From NCBI RefSeq assembly GCF_003173775.1, contig NZ_CP029552.1:4405001-4469000 (forward strand): DNA of 64,000 nucleotides, in the 5' to 3' direction. Below are positions 1 to 6,876 of this stretch, piece after piece. The notes beneath the pieces were generated by a model. The model searched no databases. It was not told where the DNA came from and saw nothing but the letters and a program-made list of their open reading frames with translations. Source of the stretch: Methylobacterium sp. 17Sr1-1 (GTDB lineage: Bacteria > Pseudomonadota > Alphaproteobacteria > Rhizobiales > Beijerinckiaceae). Numbering within the stretch: the first letter of the stretch is position 1; every line of letters begins with the position of its first letter. The position numbers and the translations under genes are program-made.

Positions 1-1015
1 CCCGCCGCGGGTCGTGCCGGGCCTCGTCGCGGACGATGCCCGCCATGGTGGTGCCGCGGTACATGTGCACCGACTTCTCGAACACGCCGTAGACGCTGCC
101 GGTCATGTGCCGCAGGTAGTTGCGCCCGACCTGGCCCGAGGAATTGGCGAGCCCGTCCGGAAAAAGGTTCGAGGCGCTGTTGAGCAGGAGGCGCGGGCTC
201 TCGATCGAGTTGCCGGCCACCGCGACGATGCGGGCCTTCTGGCGCTGGAGAGTGCCCTTCTCGTCGGCGTAGACCACGCCCGTCACCTTGCCGGACGCGT
301 CGTGCTCGATGCGCAACGCCATGCAGTTCGGGCGGACCTCCAGATTGCCCGTGTCCTCGCCACGGGGGATCTCGGCGATCAGGGTCGACCACTTGGCGCC
401 CGACTTGCAGCCCTGGAAGCAGAAGCCGATCTGCTGGCACGCGCCGCGGTCGTGCCGCTCCTGGCTGTTGATCGCCATCCGGCCGGTATGGACCTCCTTG
501 TAGCCGACGAGGCGGGCGCCGGCCTCCAGCACCTTGAAGTTGTTGTTGCCCGGCAGGCCCGGGATGCCGTTGGTGCGCGTCACGCCCATCCGGTCCTCGG
601 CCTTCTCGTACCAGGGGTCGAGCTCGGCCCGGGTGAGCGGCCAGTCGAGGAGGTTGGCGCCGGGAATCGCGCCGTAATGGTCGCGGATCCGGAACTCGTG
701 CTCCTCGAAGCGCAAGGACGCGCCGGCCCAGTGCACGGTCGAGCCGCCGACCGCCTTGACGATCCAGGCCGGCAGGTTGGGGAAGTCCCGCGCCACCCGC
801 CACGAGCCCGAGGTGGTGCGCATGTCGGTCCAGGCGAGCTGGGCGAAGCTCGCCCATTCGTCGTTGACGAAATCCTCCATGTTGTGGCGGGCGCCCGCCT
901 CGAGGATGACGCAGCGGACGCCCTTGAGCGCCAGTTCGGTGCCGAGCGTGCCGCCGCCGGCGCCCGAGCCAACGATGACGACGAGGCTGTCGTCGTTCAG
1001 GTCGAAAGTGGCCAT
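1..1015 (-). CDS. GMC-family FAD-dependent dehydrogenase (gluconate 2-dehydrogenase large-subunit type), partial
   Basis: FAD-dependent alcohol, sugar or sugar-acid dehydrogenase of the GMC family. Enzymes of this type usually pass electrons to a cytochrome c partner. The ATG at 1015 starts a protein of at least 338 residues that runs off the left edge, so the C-terminal substrate and catalytic His region is missing. The N-terminal FAD-binding fold is clear: VIVGSGAGGG at residues 13-22, the acidic VILEAGA near 36-42, and the GMC signature VGGSTVHWAG near 89-98. The next gene upstream on the same strand encodes the matching Tat-exported small subunit, 99 bp away, which supports a two-gene operon. 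The substrate cannot be read from the sequence. Confidence 0.9.
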   Translation of the reverse strand, partial: MATFDLNDDSLVVIVGSGAGGGTLGTELALKGVRCVILEAGARHNMEDFVNDEWASFAQLAWTDMRTTSGSWRVARDFPNLPAWIVKAVGGSTVHWAGASLRFEEHEFRIRDHYGAIPGANLLDWPLTRAELDPWYEKAEDRMGVTRTNGIPGLPGNNNFKVLEAGARLVGYKEVHTGRMAINSQERHDRGACQQIGFCFQGCKSGAKWSTLIAEIPRGEDTGNLEVRPNCMALRIEHDASGKVTGVVYADEKGTLQRQKARIVAVAGNSIESPRLLLNSASNLFPDGLANSSGQVGRNYLRHMTGSVYGVFEKSVHMYRGTTMAGIVRDEARHDPRR

Positions 1016-1114
1016 GGTTTCCTCCGGTCCGCGCGGCCGGTCGCGACCGGGCCGGCGCGGCTGTTCATCGATTGTTCTTTTATTGACGGTAGGCGTGTCT
1101 GGGCGGCCGGCCGG

Positions 1115-1663
1115 TCAGACCTTCGGCAGCCAGTCGATGTCGTTGAAGCCGCGGTGGATGTAGCCGCCCTTGTCGGCCGACGGGCCCTCGTAGCCGAATT
1201 TCGGCCACAGCTCCGGCTGGTTGTAGAGCGAGACGACGAGGTCGGAGCGGATCTTCTTGAAGAAGTCGGTGTGGCTGATGCCTTCCAGCACCGCGACCCG
1301 GTCGGCCTCCCAGCCGATCTGGGCGTAAGCGACCTTGTGGCGGGCCTGCGCATCCTCGTCGAGGCGGCGCACCCCCTCCTTCAGCAGCGTCTTCACCGCC
1401 GGATCCGCGGCGGCCTTGCCGTCCCAGGGCTTGATCGCCGTGATGTAGTAGACGTCACCGAGGAAGTCGTGCGGGTAGATGTCCCGCGCCATCTTCACCA
1501 GGGTCTTCAGCTCGGCCGGCGCCAGCGCCGCGCCGTTCTCGGCCCAGGCCTCCGAGACTTGGAGCCCGGCGCCGGTGGCGAGCGCCGCGGCGGGTGCGGC
1601 GACGGCGGCGCTCTGCAGGAAGCCGCGGCGGCTGAACCGCGTGCGCGGATCGACTTCTCTCAT
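1115..1663 (-). CDS. Gluconate 2-dehydrogenase subunit 3 family protein, Tat-exported
   Basis: Small partner subunit of GMC dehydrogenases (182 aa). In this family it acts as the exported companion that carries the large subunit through the Tat pathway. The N-terminus has a twin-arginine motif, SRRGFL at residues 11-16, followed by an Ala-rich hydrophobic stretch (SAAVAAPAAALATGA). The mature part is soluble and rich in aromatic and charged residues (for example ARDIYPHDFLGDVYYITAI). The ATG at 1663 is preceded by GAGGAGA at good spacing, which fixes the start. It lies just upstream of the GMC gene on the same strand. The family assignment is by pattern and context. Confidence 0.85.
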   Translation of the reverse strand: MREVDPRTRFSRRGFLQSAAVAAPAAALATGAGLQVSEAWAENGAALAPAELKTLVKMARDIYPHDFLGDVYYITAIKPWDGKAAADPAVKTLLKEGVRRLDEDAQARHKVAYAQIGWEADRVAVLEGISHTDFFKKIRSDLVVSLYNQPELWPKFGYEGPSADKGGYIHRGFNDIDWLPKV

Positions 1664-1755
1664 CGGGTGTCTCCTCTCGTTTCTTCTGTGACGGTTCGTC
1701 GGTAGCCGGCCGGGGCGCGTCTGTCCGCGCGCTTGCCCGGCCGGCGGAGGCGCGC

Positions 1756-2151
1756 TCAGCCGAAGCGGCCGCCCTTCTGGATCACCTCGATCTTGTAGCC
1801 GTCGGGATCGGTGGCGAAGAAGAAGCGGGCGAGCGTCTTGCCCTGGTGCTGGAAGTCCTTGACCGGGGTCGCGGGCAGGCCGGCCTCGGTGAAGCGGGCA
1901 TGCTCGGCATCGACGTCGTCCACCACCACCGCGAGATGGCCGTAGCCGTTGCCGAGGTCGTAGGGCTCGGTGCGGTCGAAATTGACCGTCAGCTCCAGCT
2001 CGAACGGCGACGAGGGGTGACGCAGGTAGACGAGCGCGAAGCCGTCGAAGCCGACGCGCTCGGCGAGCTCCAGGCCGAAGGCGCGGGCGTAGTAGGCGCG
2101 GGAGCGCTCCTCGTCGAGGACGCGGATCATCGAGTGGACGGGCTTGGCCAT
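1756..2151 (-). CDS. gloA: VOC-family protein, lactoylglutathione lyase (glyoxalase I) type
   Basis: A 131-aa single-domain vicinal-oxygen-chelate protein. It begins like glyoxalase I (SMIRVLDEERSRAYYARAFG), contains FELELTVNF and GYGHLAVVVDD in the middle, and ends with FFFATDPDGYKIEVIQ. The His in GHLAV and Glu in KIEVI are the usual metal ligands. The reaction in the family is isomerisation of the methylglyoxal-glutathione hemithioacetal to S-lactoylglutathione. It lies 92 bp upstream of the small-subunit dehydrogenase gene on the same strand and may or may not be co-transcribed with it. Another VOC enzyme cannot be excluded, but length and motifs fit gloA best. Confidence 0.8.
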   Translation of the reverse strand: MAKPVHSMIRVLDEERSRAYYARAFGLELAERVGFDGFALVYLRHPSSPFELELTVNFDRTEPYDLGNGYGHLAVVVDDVDAEHARFTEAGLPATPVKDFQHQGKTLARFFFATDPDGYKIEVIQKGGRFG

Positions 2152-2493
2152 CGGCAGCAGGAACCTCGTTGCGCGGGAGCGTGCGCGTGAGCGACCGCTC
2201 GGGTGTCGCCGCTTAGACTAGCTCCAGGGAAGCGGGCCGCGGTGGTAGCGGGATGTGACGCGGGCGGGCCCGTGCGAGGCGGGCGGGCACGGGGCGGCGC
2301 GGGCCCGCGCCCTCCCGCACGGGAAGGCGCCGGGGAGCCGCCGCCCACCCACGGCGGCCGGTGAGTTCTTGTTCCGCTCCGCCGCGTGCGCGAGGACACA
2401 TCGCGGCAGGGGCGGGCCGCCTATATTCCAACCATTGCAGCAGAGACAGGCCGATCCCTCGGCCGGCACTGCGACAAGGAGACTGAATACCAC
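2152..2493. other. Intergenic region between divergent genes (342 bp)
   Basis: Separates the leftward glyoxalase gene from the rightward secreted-protein gene. No convincing gene is seen. The right end holds an AT-richer patch, GCCTATATTCC near 2419-2429, about 65 bp before the ATG at 2494. It could be a -10 region of the rightward promoter, but no matching -35 stands out. Confidence 0.4.
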
Positions 2494-2760
2494 ATGAAGA
2501 CCCGTATCGCCGCCGTCGTCACCGCGATTGTCCTTGGCGCCGCTCCGATCTCGTCCGCCATGGCATTCAGCCCCAACGCTCCCGCGAACCCGTTCTGGAG
2601 CCAGGACGTCGAGACCACCGGCTCGATCGGAGGGCGCGCCAATGACAGCGTGCCGTTCTACGGCTCCTGCCCGATGAGTTCGGCCGCCGAGGGCAATGCC
2701 AGGCAGCAGAACTTCCCGGTCAAGCAGTACGGCCAGACCTCCGGCGGCTACCGCTGCTAA
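2494..2760 (+). CDS. Small secreted protein of unknown function (88 aa)
   Basis: Function not recognised. The ATG at 2494 follows ACAAGGAGA (2474-2482), a strong ribosome-binding site, and begins a clear Sec signal peptide (MKTRIAAVVTAIVLGAAPIS followed by SAMAF; cleavage expected after the AMA near residue 24). The mature part is about 60 residues, rich in Asn, Ser and Gly, with two cysteines (YGSCPMSS and the C-terminal YRC), so a single disulfide is possible. It lies 16 bp before the 36-residue membrane peptide gene, and a strong terminator follows that gene. The two probably form one short transcript. Confidence 0.75.
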   Translation: MKTRIAAVVTAIVLGAAPISSAMAFSPNAPANPFWSQDVETTGSIGGRANDSVPFYGSCPMSSAAEGNARQQNFPVKQYGQTSGGYRC

Positions 2761-2776
2761 CCCCAGGGAGACGGAA

Positions 2777-2887
2777 ATGAGCGAGATGAAGCTTCTGCGC
2801 GCCGTGTCCTACGGCATGATCGGCGTCCTGGCCGGCGGCCTCGCCATGACGGTGGTCGGCACCGCCAACGCCCTGATCAACATGTAA
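2777..2887 (+). CDS. 36-residue single-span membrane peptide
   Basis: Very short gene. The ATG at 2777 is preceded by CAGGGAGACGG (GGGAG at 2766-2770). The peptide starts MSEMKLLRAVSYG and continues with one hydrophobic helix, MIGVLAGGLAMTVVGTANAL (residues 14-33), ending INM. It could be an uncleaved membrane peptide. A signal-peptide-like remnant is less likely because nothing follows the helix. A textbook intrinsic terminator begins 6 bp after the stop codon, and the secreted-protein gene is 16 bp upstream, so the pair forms a compact two-gene unit. Function unknown. Confidence 0.6.
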   Translation: MSEMKLLRAVSYGMIGVLAGGLAMTVVGTANALINM

Positions 2888-2892
2888 CCGCG

Positions 2893-2922
2893 AAGGACCG
2901 CCCCGCCGGGGCGGTCCTTTTT
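2893..2922 (+). terminator. Intrinsic terminator
   Basis: A perfect 12-bp stem: AAGGACCGCCCC (2893-2904) pairs with GGGGCGGTCCTT (2908-2919) around a 3-nt loop, and the strand continues TTTTT (2918-2922). It ends the transcript of the two small genes at 2494-2887. Confidence 0.92.
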
Positions 2923-3028
2923 CGCATGAGGGGACCTTCGGGATCCACCGGGATTTCCCGGGACCCAACCGGAACCGCAGAGCTTCGGGCCGCTTTGCCC
3001 CTGCGAGACACCCCGCAGGAGACTCGCC

Positions 3029-3337
3029 ATGAGACCCGCCACGCCCCCGCTCGCCCGTCTCGCCGCCGCCCTGCTCCTCCTGACGGCCAGCGCCGCCCCG
3101 GCCCTCGCGATCTCCGACCGGCGCGACCAGCCGACCCAGGCCGACATCCCCGATGGGGCGCGCAAGGACGCCTCCGGGATCGCGCCGCCCCAGGCGATCA
3201 AGCCCGACACCAAGGTGATGCCCGGCGATACGGGCTTGAGCGGCAACGCGCGCGCCCGCACCAACCCCCTCGACCAGCTCGACGCCAAGGACCGCCGCGC
3301 CACCGGCGGCGGCAACGGGGCCGGCGACGGGCGGTGA
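3029..3337 (+). CDS. Secreted hypothetical protein (102 aa)
   Basis: Not recognised beyond being exported. The ATG at 3029 follows GCAGGAGACTCGCC. Residues 1-27 form a typical Sec signal peptide (basic start, LARLAAALLLLTASAAPALA, cleavage after ALA). The mature part is about 75 residues, hydrophilic and Pro/Asp/Gly-rich without cysteines (for example KPDTKVMPGDTGLSGNARA), and looks disordered. The next gene starts 19 bp downstream and may be co-transcribed. Confidence 0.65.
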   Translation: MRPATPPLARLAAALLLLTASAAPALAISDRRDQPTQADIPDGARKDASGIAPPQAIKPDTKVMPGDTGLSGNARARTNPLDQLDAKDRRATGGGNGAGDGR

Positions 3338-3356
3338 GGCGCGGAGCGAGGCGCGC

Positions 3357-3776
3357 GTGACGACGCCTCCCTCCGGCCCGATCATCCTGTTCGACGCCGA
3401 ATGCGTGCTGTGCTCGGCCCAGGCCCGCTTCGTCCTGGAGCGGGACCGCGCGGCGACGTTCCGCCTCGCGGCGATGCAGGGCGAGGTCGGCCGGTCGCTC
3501 TGCCGCCGGCACGGCATGGATCCGGACGATCCGGCGAGCCTGCTCGTCGTGGAAGGCGGCTTGGAGGGCGACCGCGTGCGCCGGGACAGCGACGCCGTCC
3601 TCCACATCTACGAGACGCTCGGGTTTCCCTGGCGGCTCGCCCGTGTCCTCCGCCTCGTCCCGGCCCGGCTGCGCGACCCCGTCTACCGCCTCGTCGCGCG
3701 CAACCGCTACCGCCTGTTCGGCAAGCGGGACAGCTGCTGGGCGGCGCCCGCGCGGTACCGGGACCGCATCCTCTAA
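3357..3776 (+). CDS. DCC-family thiol-disulfide oxidoreductase-like protein (DUF393)
   Basis: A 139-aa DUF393 protein. The family signature is at the N-terminus: ILFDAECVLCSAQARFVLERD, with a D-x-x-C-x-x-C arrangement at D14, C17 and C20. The family also carries conserved aromatic and basic residues in the C-terminal half (YRLVARNRYRLFGKRDSCW). Members are predicted thioredoxin-fold redox proteins, but the substrate is unknown. The start is GTG at 3357; no ATG in the same frame precedes the motif. A palindromic repeat begins directly after the TAA stop. Confidence 0.85.
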   Translation: MTTPPSGPIILFDAECVLCSAQARFVLERDRAATFRLAAMQGEVGRSLCRRHGMDPDDPASLLVVEGGLEGDRVRRDSDAVLHIYETLGFPWRLARVLRLVPARLRDPVYRLVARNRYRLFGKRDSCWAAPARYRDRIL

Positions 3777-3878
3777 GCAGATTTCGCAAAAGTGGTGACC
3801 GGTTTTGCGACGGAAATCTGCGACAAAACAACGACCTAAGCGGACCTGCGTTGGCTTGCCAGCGCAGGTCCGCTTAGG
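3777..3878. repeat. Rhizobiales-type palindromic repeat plus a second 16-bp palindrome
   Basis: Two stem-loops back to back. The first (3777-3821) pairs GCAGATTTCGCAAAA with TTTTGCGACGGAAATCTGC (4-nt bulge) around the loop GTGGTGACCGG. The copy at 55990 has the same architecture and a GTGG-CCGG loop. The second (3835-3878) is a perfect 16-bp stem, CCTAAGCGGACCTGCG against CGCAGGTCCGCTTAGG, with a 12-nt loop. The element abuts the stop codon of the DCC gene and could act as a terminator or mRNA-stabilising element. Confidence 0.8.
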
Positions 3879-3968
3879 CGCATCGCCGTCCGGCGGGGCG
3901 CGTCGCAGGCAACCGCTTCCCGCCAGCCCAGTTAACCCTCGCGCGACACGCGAGAGGGGGAGGCACCC

Positions 3969-4709
3969 ATGGGTCTGCTCGATCAGGTCATCGGTTCGGT
4001 GCTCGGCAACGTCCTCGGCGGAGGCCGGCACGAGGAGAGTCGCGGGGGCGGCTCGGGGGCGATGTCGCCCCTGGTCAAGGCGCTGCTGATGCTGCTCGCC
4101 GCCAAGGCGATGCAGGGCGGCTTCGGCGATATCTTCGGCGGCGGCCGCCGGCCGGCGCCGCAATCCGGGCCCGACGACGGCTACGCCCCGGACCCGCACG
4201 GCTACGGCATGCCCGACCCGCAGGGATACGGCGGCACGCCGGATCCGCGGGACGACGCGCCCCGCTCCCGGCGCGGCGAGGACCCGGACAACCCCTATTC
4301 CGACCTCTCCGGGATGCTCGACGGCCCCGGCGGTGCAGCGCCCTCCCCGGCTCCCGGCGGCGGCATGCAGAACCCGTTCGACCAGGGCGCCGGCCCGTAT
4401 TCCCGCCTCGACCGGGAGCAGCCGGAGGATGCGGCGGGTGGGGGCCTCGACCAGCTCATCGACCGGTTCCGCCGCGGCGGCCTCGGCGAGATGATCGAAT
4501 CGTGGATCGGCCCGGGCCACAACCGGCCGATCCAGCCGCAGCAGCTCGCCCAGGCCCTCGGCCCCGACACGGTCGAGACCCTGAGCCGCCAGACCGGGAT
4601 GGACCGGAACGACCTGCTGGCGCAGCTCGCCCAGGTGCTGCCGGGCGTGATCGACGGGTTGACGCCGCAGGGCCGGCGCCCCAACCACGACGAGATGCGC
4701 GGCTGGTGA
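3969..4709 (+). CDS. yidB: YidB-family protein (DUF937)
   Basis: A 246-aa protein with the two parts typical of YidB-like proteins. The N-terminus is glycine-rich (MGLLDQVIGSVLGNVLGGG) with an amphipathic stretch SPLVKALLMLLAAKAMQGG near residues 33-51. The C-terminal domain of about 90 residues (GGLDQLIDRFRRGGLGEMIE onward, with IQPQQLAQALGPDTVETLS and LLAQLAQVLPGVIDGLTPQG) matches the conserved part. Between them is a Gly/Pro/Asp-rich linker (about 55-155), longer than in short family members. The molecular role of the family is not established. GAGAGGGGGAGGCACCC before the ATG is a good ribosome-binding site. Confidence 0.85.
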   Translation: MGLLDQVIGSVLGNVLGGGRHEESRGGGSGAMSPLVKALLMLLAAKAMQGGFGDIFGGGRRPAPQSGPDDGYAPDPHGYGMPDPQGYGGTPDPRDDAPRSRRGEDPDNPYSDLSGMLDGPGGAAPSPAPGGGMQNPFDQGAGPYSRLDREQPEDAAGGGLDQLIDRFRRGGLGEMIESWIGPGHNRPIQPQQLAQALGPDTVETLSRQTGMDRNDLLAQLAQVLPGVIDGLTPQGRRPNHDEMRGW

Positions 4710-4761
4710 GACCGCACCGGCGCCCGCCGGCGACGGGCGCCGCGAGCCAGGGGTGATGCCG

Positions 4762-5469
4762 ATGGCCTACGAGCTGCATTACTGGCCGCTGATCCAGGGC
4801 CGGGGCGAGTTCGTCCGCCTCGCCCTGGAGGAGGCCGGCGCCGAGTACGTCGACGTCGCCCGCGAGGACGGCATCGACGGCATGGTGGCGGGGCTCGACG
4901 CCCCGCCCCGCCCGCCCTTCGCGCCGCCCTACCTGCGCGACGGCGACCTGGTGATCGGCCAGACCGCCGCGATCCTGCTCCATCTCGGGCCGCGCCTCGG
5001 CCTCGTCGGCGAGAGCGAGGCCGACCGGATCTGGACCCACCAGATCCAGCTCACCATCGCGGATGCGGTGGCCGAGGCCCATGACAGCCACCACCCGATC
5101 GCCTCGGCCCTGTACTACGAGGACCAGCGGAAAGAGGCCGCCCGCCGGGCCGAGGATTTTCGCGAGAACCGGATCCCGAAATTCCTGGGCTGGCTCGAGC
5201 GGGTGCTGGCCACGAACCCGGCCGGCCCGCGCCACCTCGTCGGCGACCGCCTCAGCTACGCCGACCTCTCGCTGTTCCAGCTCGTCGAGGGCCTCGCCTA
5301 CGCCTTCCCGCGGGCGACCGAGCGGGCGATCGGCGCGACGCCGAAGGTCGTCGCCCTCCACCGCCTCGTCGCCTCCCGGCCGCGGATCGCCGCCTACCTG
5401 GCGAGCGACCGGCGCGTTCCGTTCAACCAGCAGGGGATCTTCCGGCGCTACCCCGAGCTCGACGGCTGA
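4762..5469 (+). CDS. gst: Glutathione S-transferase
   Basis: A 235-aa two-domain glutathione transferase. The thioredoxin-like N-terminal domain begins AYELHYWPLIQGRGEFVRLA, as in sigma/mu-like transferases, with Tyr7 as a likely glutathione-activating residue. It includes PPYLRDGDLVIGQTAAILLHL, where QTAAI corresponds to the SNAIL-type glutathione-binding turn. The all-helical C-terminal domain includes HLVGDRLSYADLSLFQLVEG, the N-capping-box region. Starts at 4753 (GTG) and 4756 (ATG) are in frame, but ATG at 4762 sits at the best distance from AGGGG (4749-4753). Substrate unknown. Confidence 0.88.
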   Translation: MAYELHYWPLIQGRGEFVRLALEEAGAEYVDVAREDGIDGMVAGLDAPPRPPFAPPYLRDGDLVIGQTAAILLHLGPRLGLVGESEADRIWTHQIQLTIADAVAEAHDSHHPIASALYYEDQRKEAARRAEDFRENRIPKFLGWLERVLATNPAGPRHLVGDRLSYADLSLFQLVEGLAYAFPRATERAIGATPKVVALHRLVASRPRIAAYLASDRRVPFNQQGIFRRYPELDG

Positions 5470-6082
5470 GAGCCTGTTTGACTCCCGACGATTCCGAAAT
5501 CCTCCTGGTCATTCCAGGGCCTCGAAAGCGCAGCCCGGAACGATCAGGAGAGTGTCGGAACGACTGAGCAGGTTAAGCGGGCGCTGCGGTCCCCACCCGG
5601 TCGCGCGACGGCCGGGTATGGACCTATGTCTCTGATTTTTCAGCATCTTCCTTGACGACCCAGGTACCGCCGCGTCGGACGATGCGCCAGGGCGCCGAAC
5701 AGCCGCTGGCCTGGGAACCCTCCCTTACGGCACCCGGTACTGTCGCCCAGGCGCCACAGGATCGCAGCGCCTCATTGAATTTTCTAACGCCTTGATTTCT
5801 TTGATCTTCTCGAATGGAGCGTTGCCACCGCGCCACAGGGTGTGTCCGCGATCGGACAGCCGATACCGGTAGTTAACAGAAAATTAACCATTTCAGCGCG
5901 AAACTCCCTTTAACAAATCGTTCACCAGATCGCGCCTCGACGCGCAAGCCGGACCGCATCGCACGTCCACCGCGAAGACCCGGCGCCGCTTCGGCACAAT
6001 AAAAATAAACAGATCCGACGCCGATACCGGCGCCGGAGCGAGAACACTCGTCAAAAATCTTGAAAGAATTTTGGGGGCTGGC
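5470..6082. other. 613-bp region without a confident gene
   Basis: The left part holds an imperfect long palindrome (5492-5560). The middle contains a leftward 70-codon frame (5624-5836, GTG start, no ribosome-binding site) with basic, Trp-containing content (PWRIVRRGGTWVVKED). I do not call it a gene. The right part (about 5870-6080) is clearly AT-richer than the surroundings (for example AAAATTAACC, AATAAAAATAAAC, GTCAAAAATC) and most likely carries the promoter of the ftcR gene at 6083. Confidence 0.45.
5492..5560. repeat. Imperfect inverted repeat of about 27 bp
   Basis: The left arm (5492-5519, TTCCGA then CCTCCTGGTCATTCCAGGG) pairs with the right arm (5534-5560, CCCGGAACGATCAGGAG then TCGGAA) around a 14-nt loop, with several mismatches. 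It lies 23 bp after the glutathione transferase stop, so it could terminate that transcript. It could also be a dispersed repeat. Confidence 0.5.
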
Positions 6083-6766
6083 GTGTACATCGTCGTCGAC
6101 GAGCGGGAAAGCGTGGCTGCGCAGGTCGTTGCAGGCTTCAGCGTGGAGGGTGTGGCGGCCCGGGGGCTGGACGTGCGGGACGTCCGGACCTGGATCGACG
6201 CCACCCCGGTGCAGGACCTCGCCGCGGTGCAGGGCTTCGTCATCGGCGACTGCGCCGACCGCACGGCCTTCACCGCCGCCCTGCGCAGCCTGTCCGGCGC
6301 GCCGATCATCGCCCTCAACGAGACCCGCTCCCTCGAGCAGACCCTCGCGCTGTTCACCGCCGGCATCGACGACGTGGTGCGCAAGCCGGTCCACGTCCGC
6401 GAGATCATCGCCCGCGCCGGGGCGATCCGCCGCCGCACCAACCGCAGCGAGATCAAGCCCGCGAGCACGCCGGACAAGAGCGGCCGCCTGACGGTGCATA
6501 CCGACGGGCGCGACCCCGAGATCGACGGCCAGAGCCTGCTGCTGCCGCGGCGCGAGCGCGACATCCTGGACTACCTCGCCCGCAACCGCGGCCGGCCGGT
6601 GACCAAGGGCCAGATCTTCAAGGCGGTCTACGGCGACCTCGACACGGCGGTCGACGAGAGCGTGGTCGAGGGCCACATCAGCAAGCTGCGCAAGAAGCTG
6701 CGGATGCGCCTCGGCTACGACCCGATCGAGGCCAAGCGCCTGGCCGGCTACACCTTCGTCGGCTGA
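6083..6766 (+). CDS. ftcR: Flagellar transcriptional regulator FtcR (copy 1)
   Basis: A 227-aa OmpR-type response regulator that activates flagellar genes in Rhizobiales (established for FtcR in Brucella). The N-terminal receiver-like domain starts MYIVVDE and ends with GIDDVVRKPVHVREIIARAG, including the conserved KP. The C-terminal winged helix includes LPRRERDILDYLARNRGRPV and EGHISKLRKKLRMRLGYD, ending AGYTFVG. The GTG at 6083 is chosen because it gives the family N-terminus and follows GGGGG (6073-6077); a TTG at 6071 is the longest option. It converges on the first flagellin. A paralogue lies at 16467. Confidence 0.9.
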   Translation: MYIVVDERESVAAQVVAGFSVEGVAARGLDVRDVRTWIDATPVQDLAAVQGFVIGDCADRTAFTAALRSLSGAPIIALNETRSLEQTLALFTAGIDDVVRKPVHVREIIARAGAIRRRTNRSEIKPASTPDKSGRLTVHTDGRDPEIDGQSLLLPRRERDILDYLARNRGRPVTKGQIFKAVYGDLDTAVDESVVEGHISKLRKKLRMRLGYDPIEAKRLAGYTFVG

Positions 6767-6787
6767 TCACCCACCGGGACGAAAAAG

Positions 6788-6824
6788 AGAGCCGCCCGCG
6801 ACCCTGACGGTCGCGGGCGGCTCT
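6788..6824. terminator. Strong terminator between converging ftcR and flagellin genes
   Basis: A perfect 16-bp stem (AGAGCCGCCCGCGACC at 6788-6803 with its complement at 6809-6824) around a 5-nt loop. Read leftward it is followed by CTTTTT (positions 6787-6782), a proper U-tract for the flagellin transcript. Read rightward it is followed by TCTCGTT, a weaker tract for ftcR. Confidence 0.88.
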
Positions 6825-6876
6825 TCTCGTTCGATCGTGCCGGCGGTCCCCGGGAGGGGGGACCGCCCTCCCCCGC

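Noticed and set aside
14..1705. 563-codon rightward frame over the dehydrogenase genes
   Set aside because: It is antisense to two genes with clear motifs, and its Val/Arg/Gly/Asp-rich composition is typical of shadow frames in GC-rich DNA. The same reasoning rejects long antisense frames at 12694-14469, 13965-15716, 26674-28704 and 42941-46015.
5624..5836. Leftward 70-codon frame (GTG start) with basic, Trp-containing product
   Set aside because: No ribosome-binding site, no recognisable family, and it lies in a region with a decayed palindrome. Kept only as a remark in the intergenic entry.
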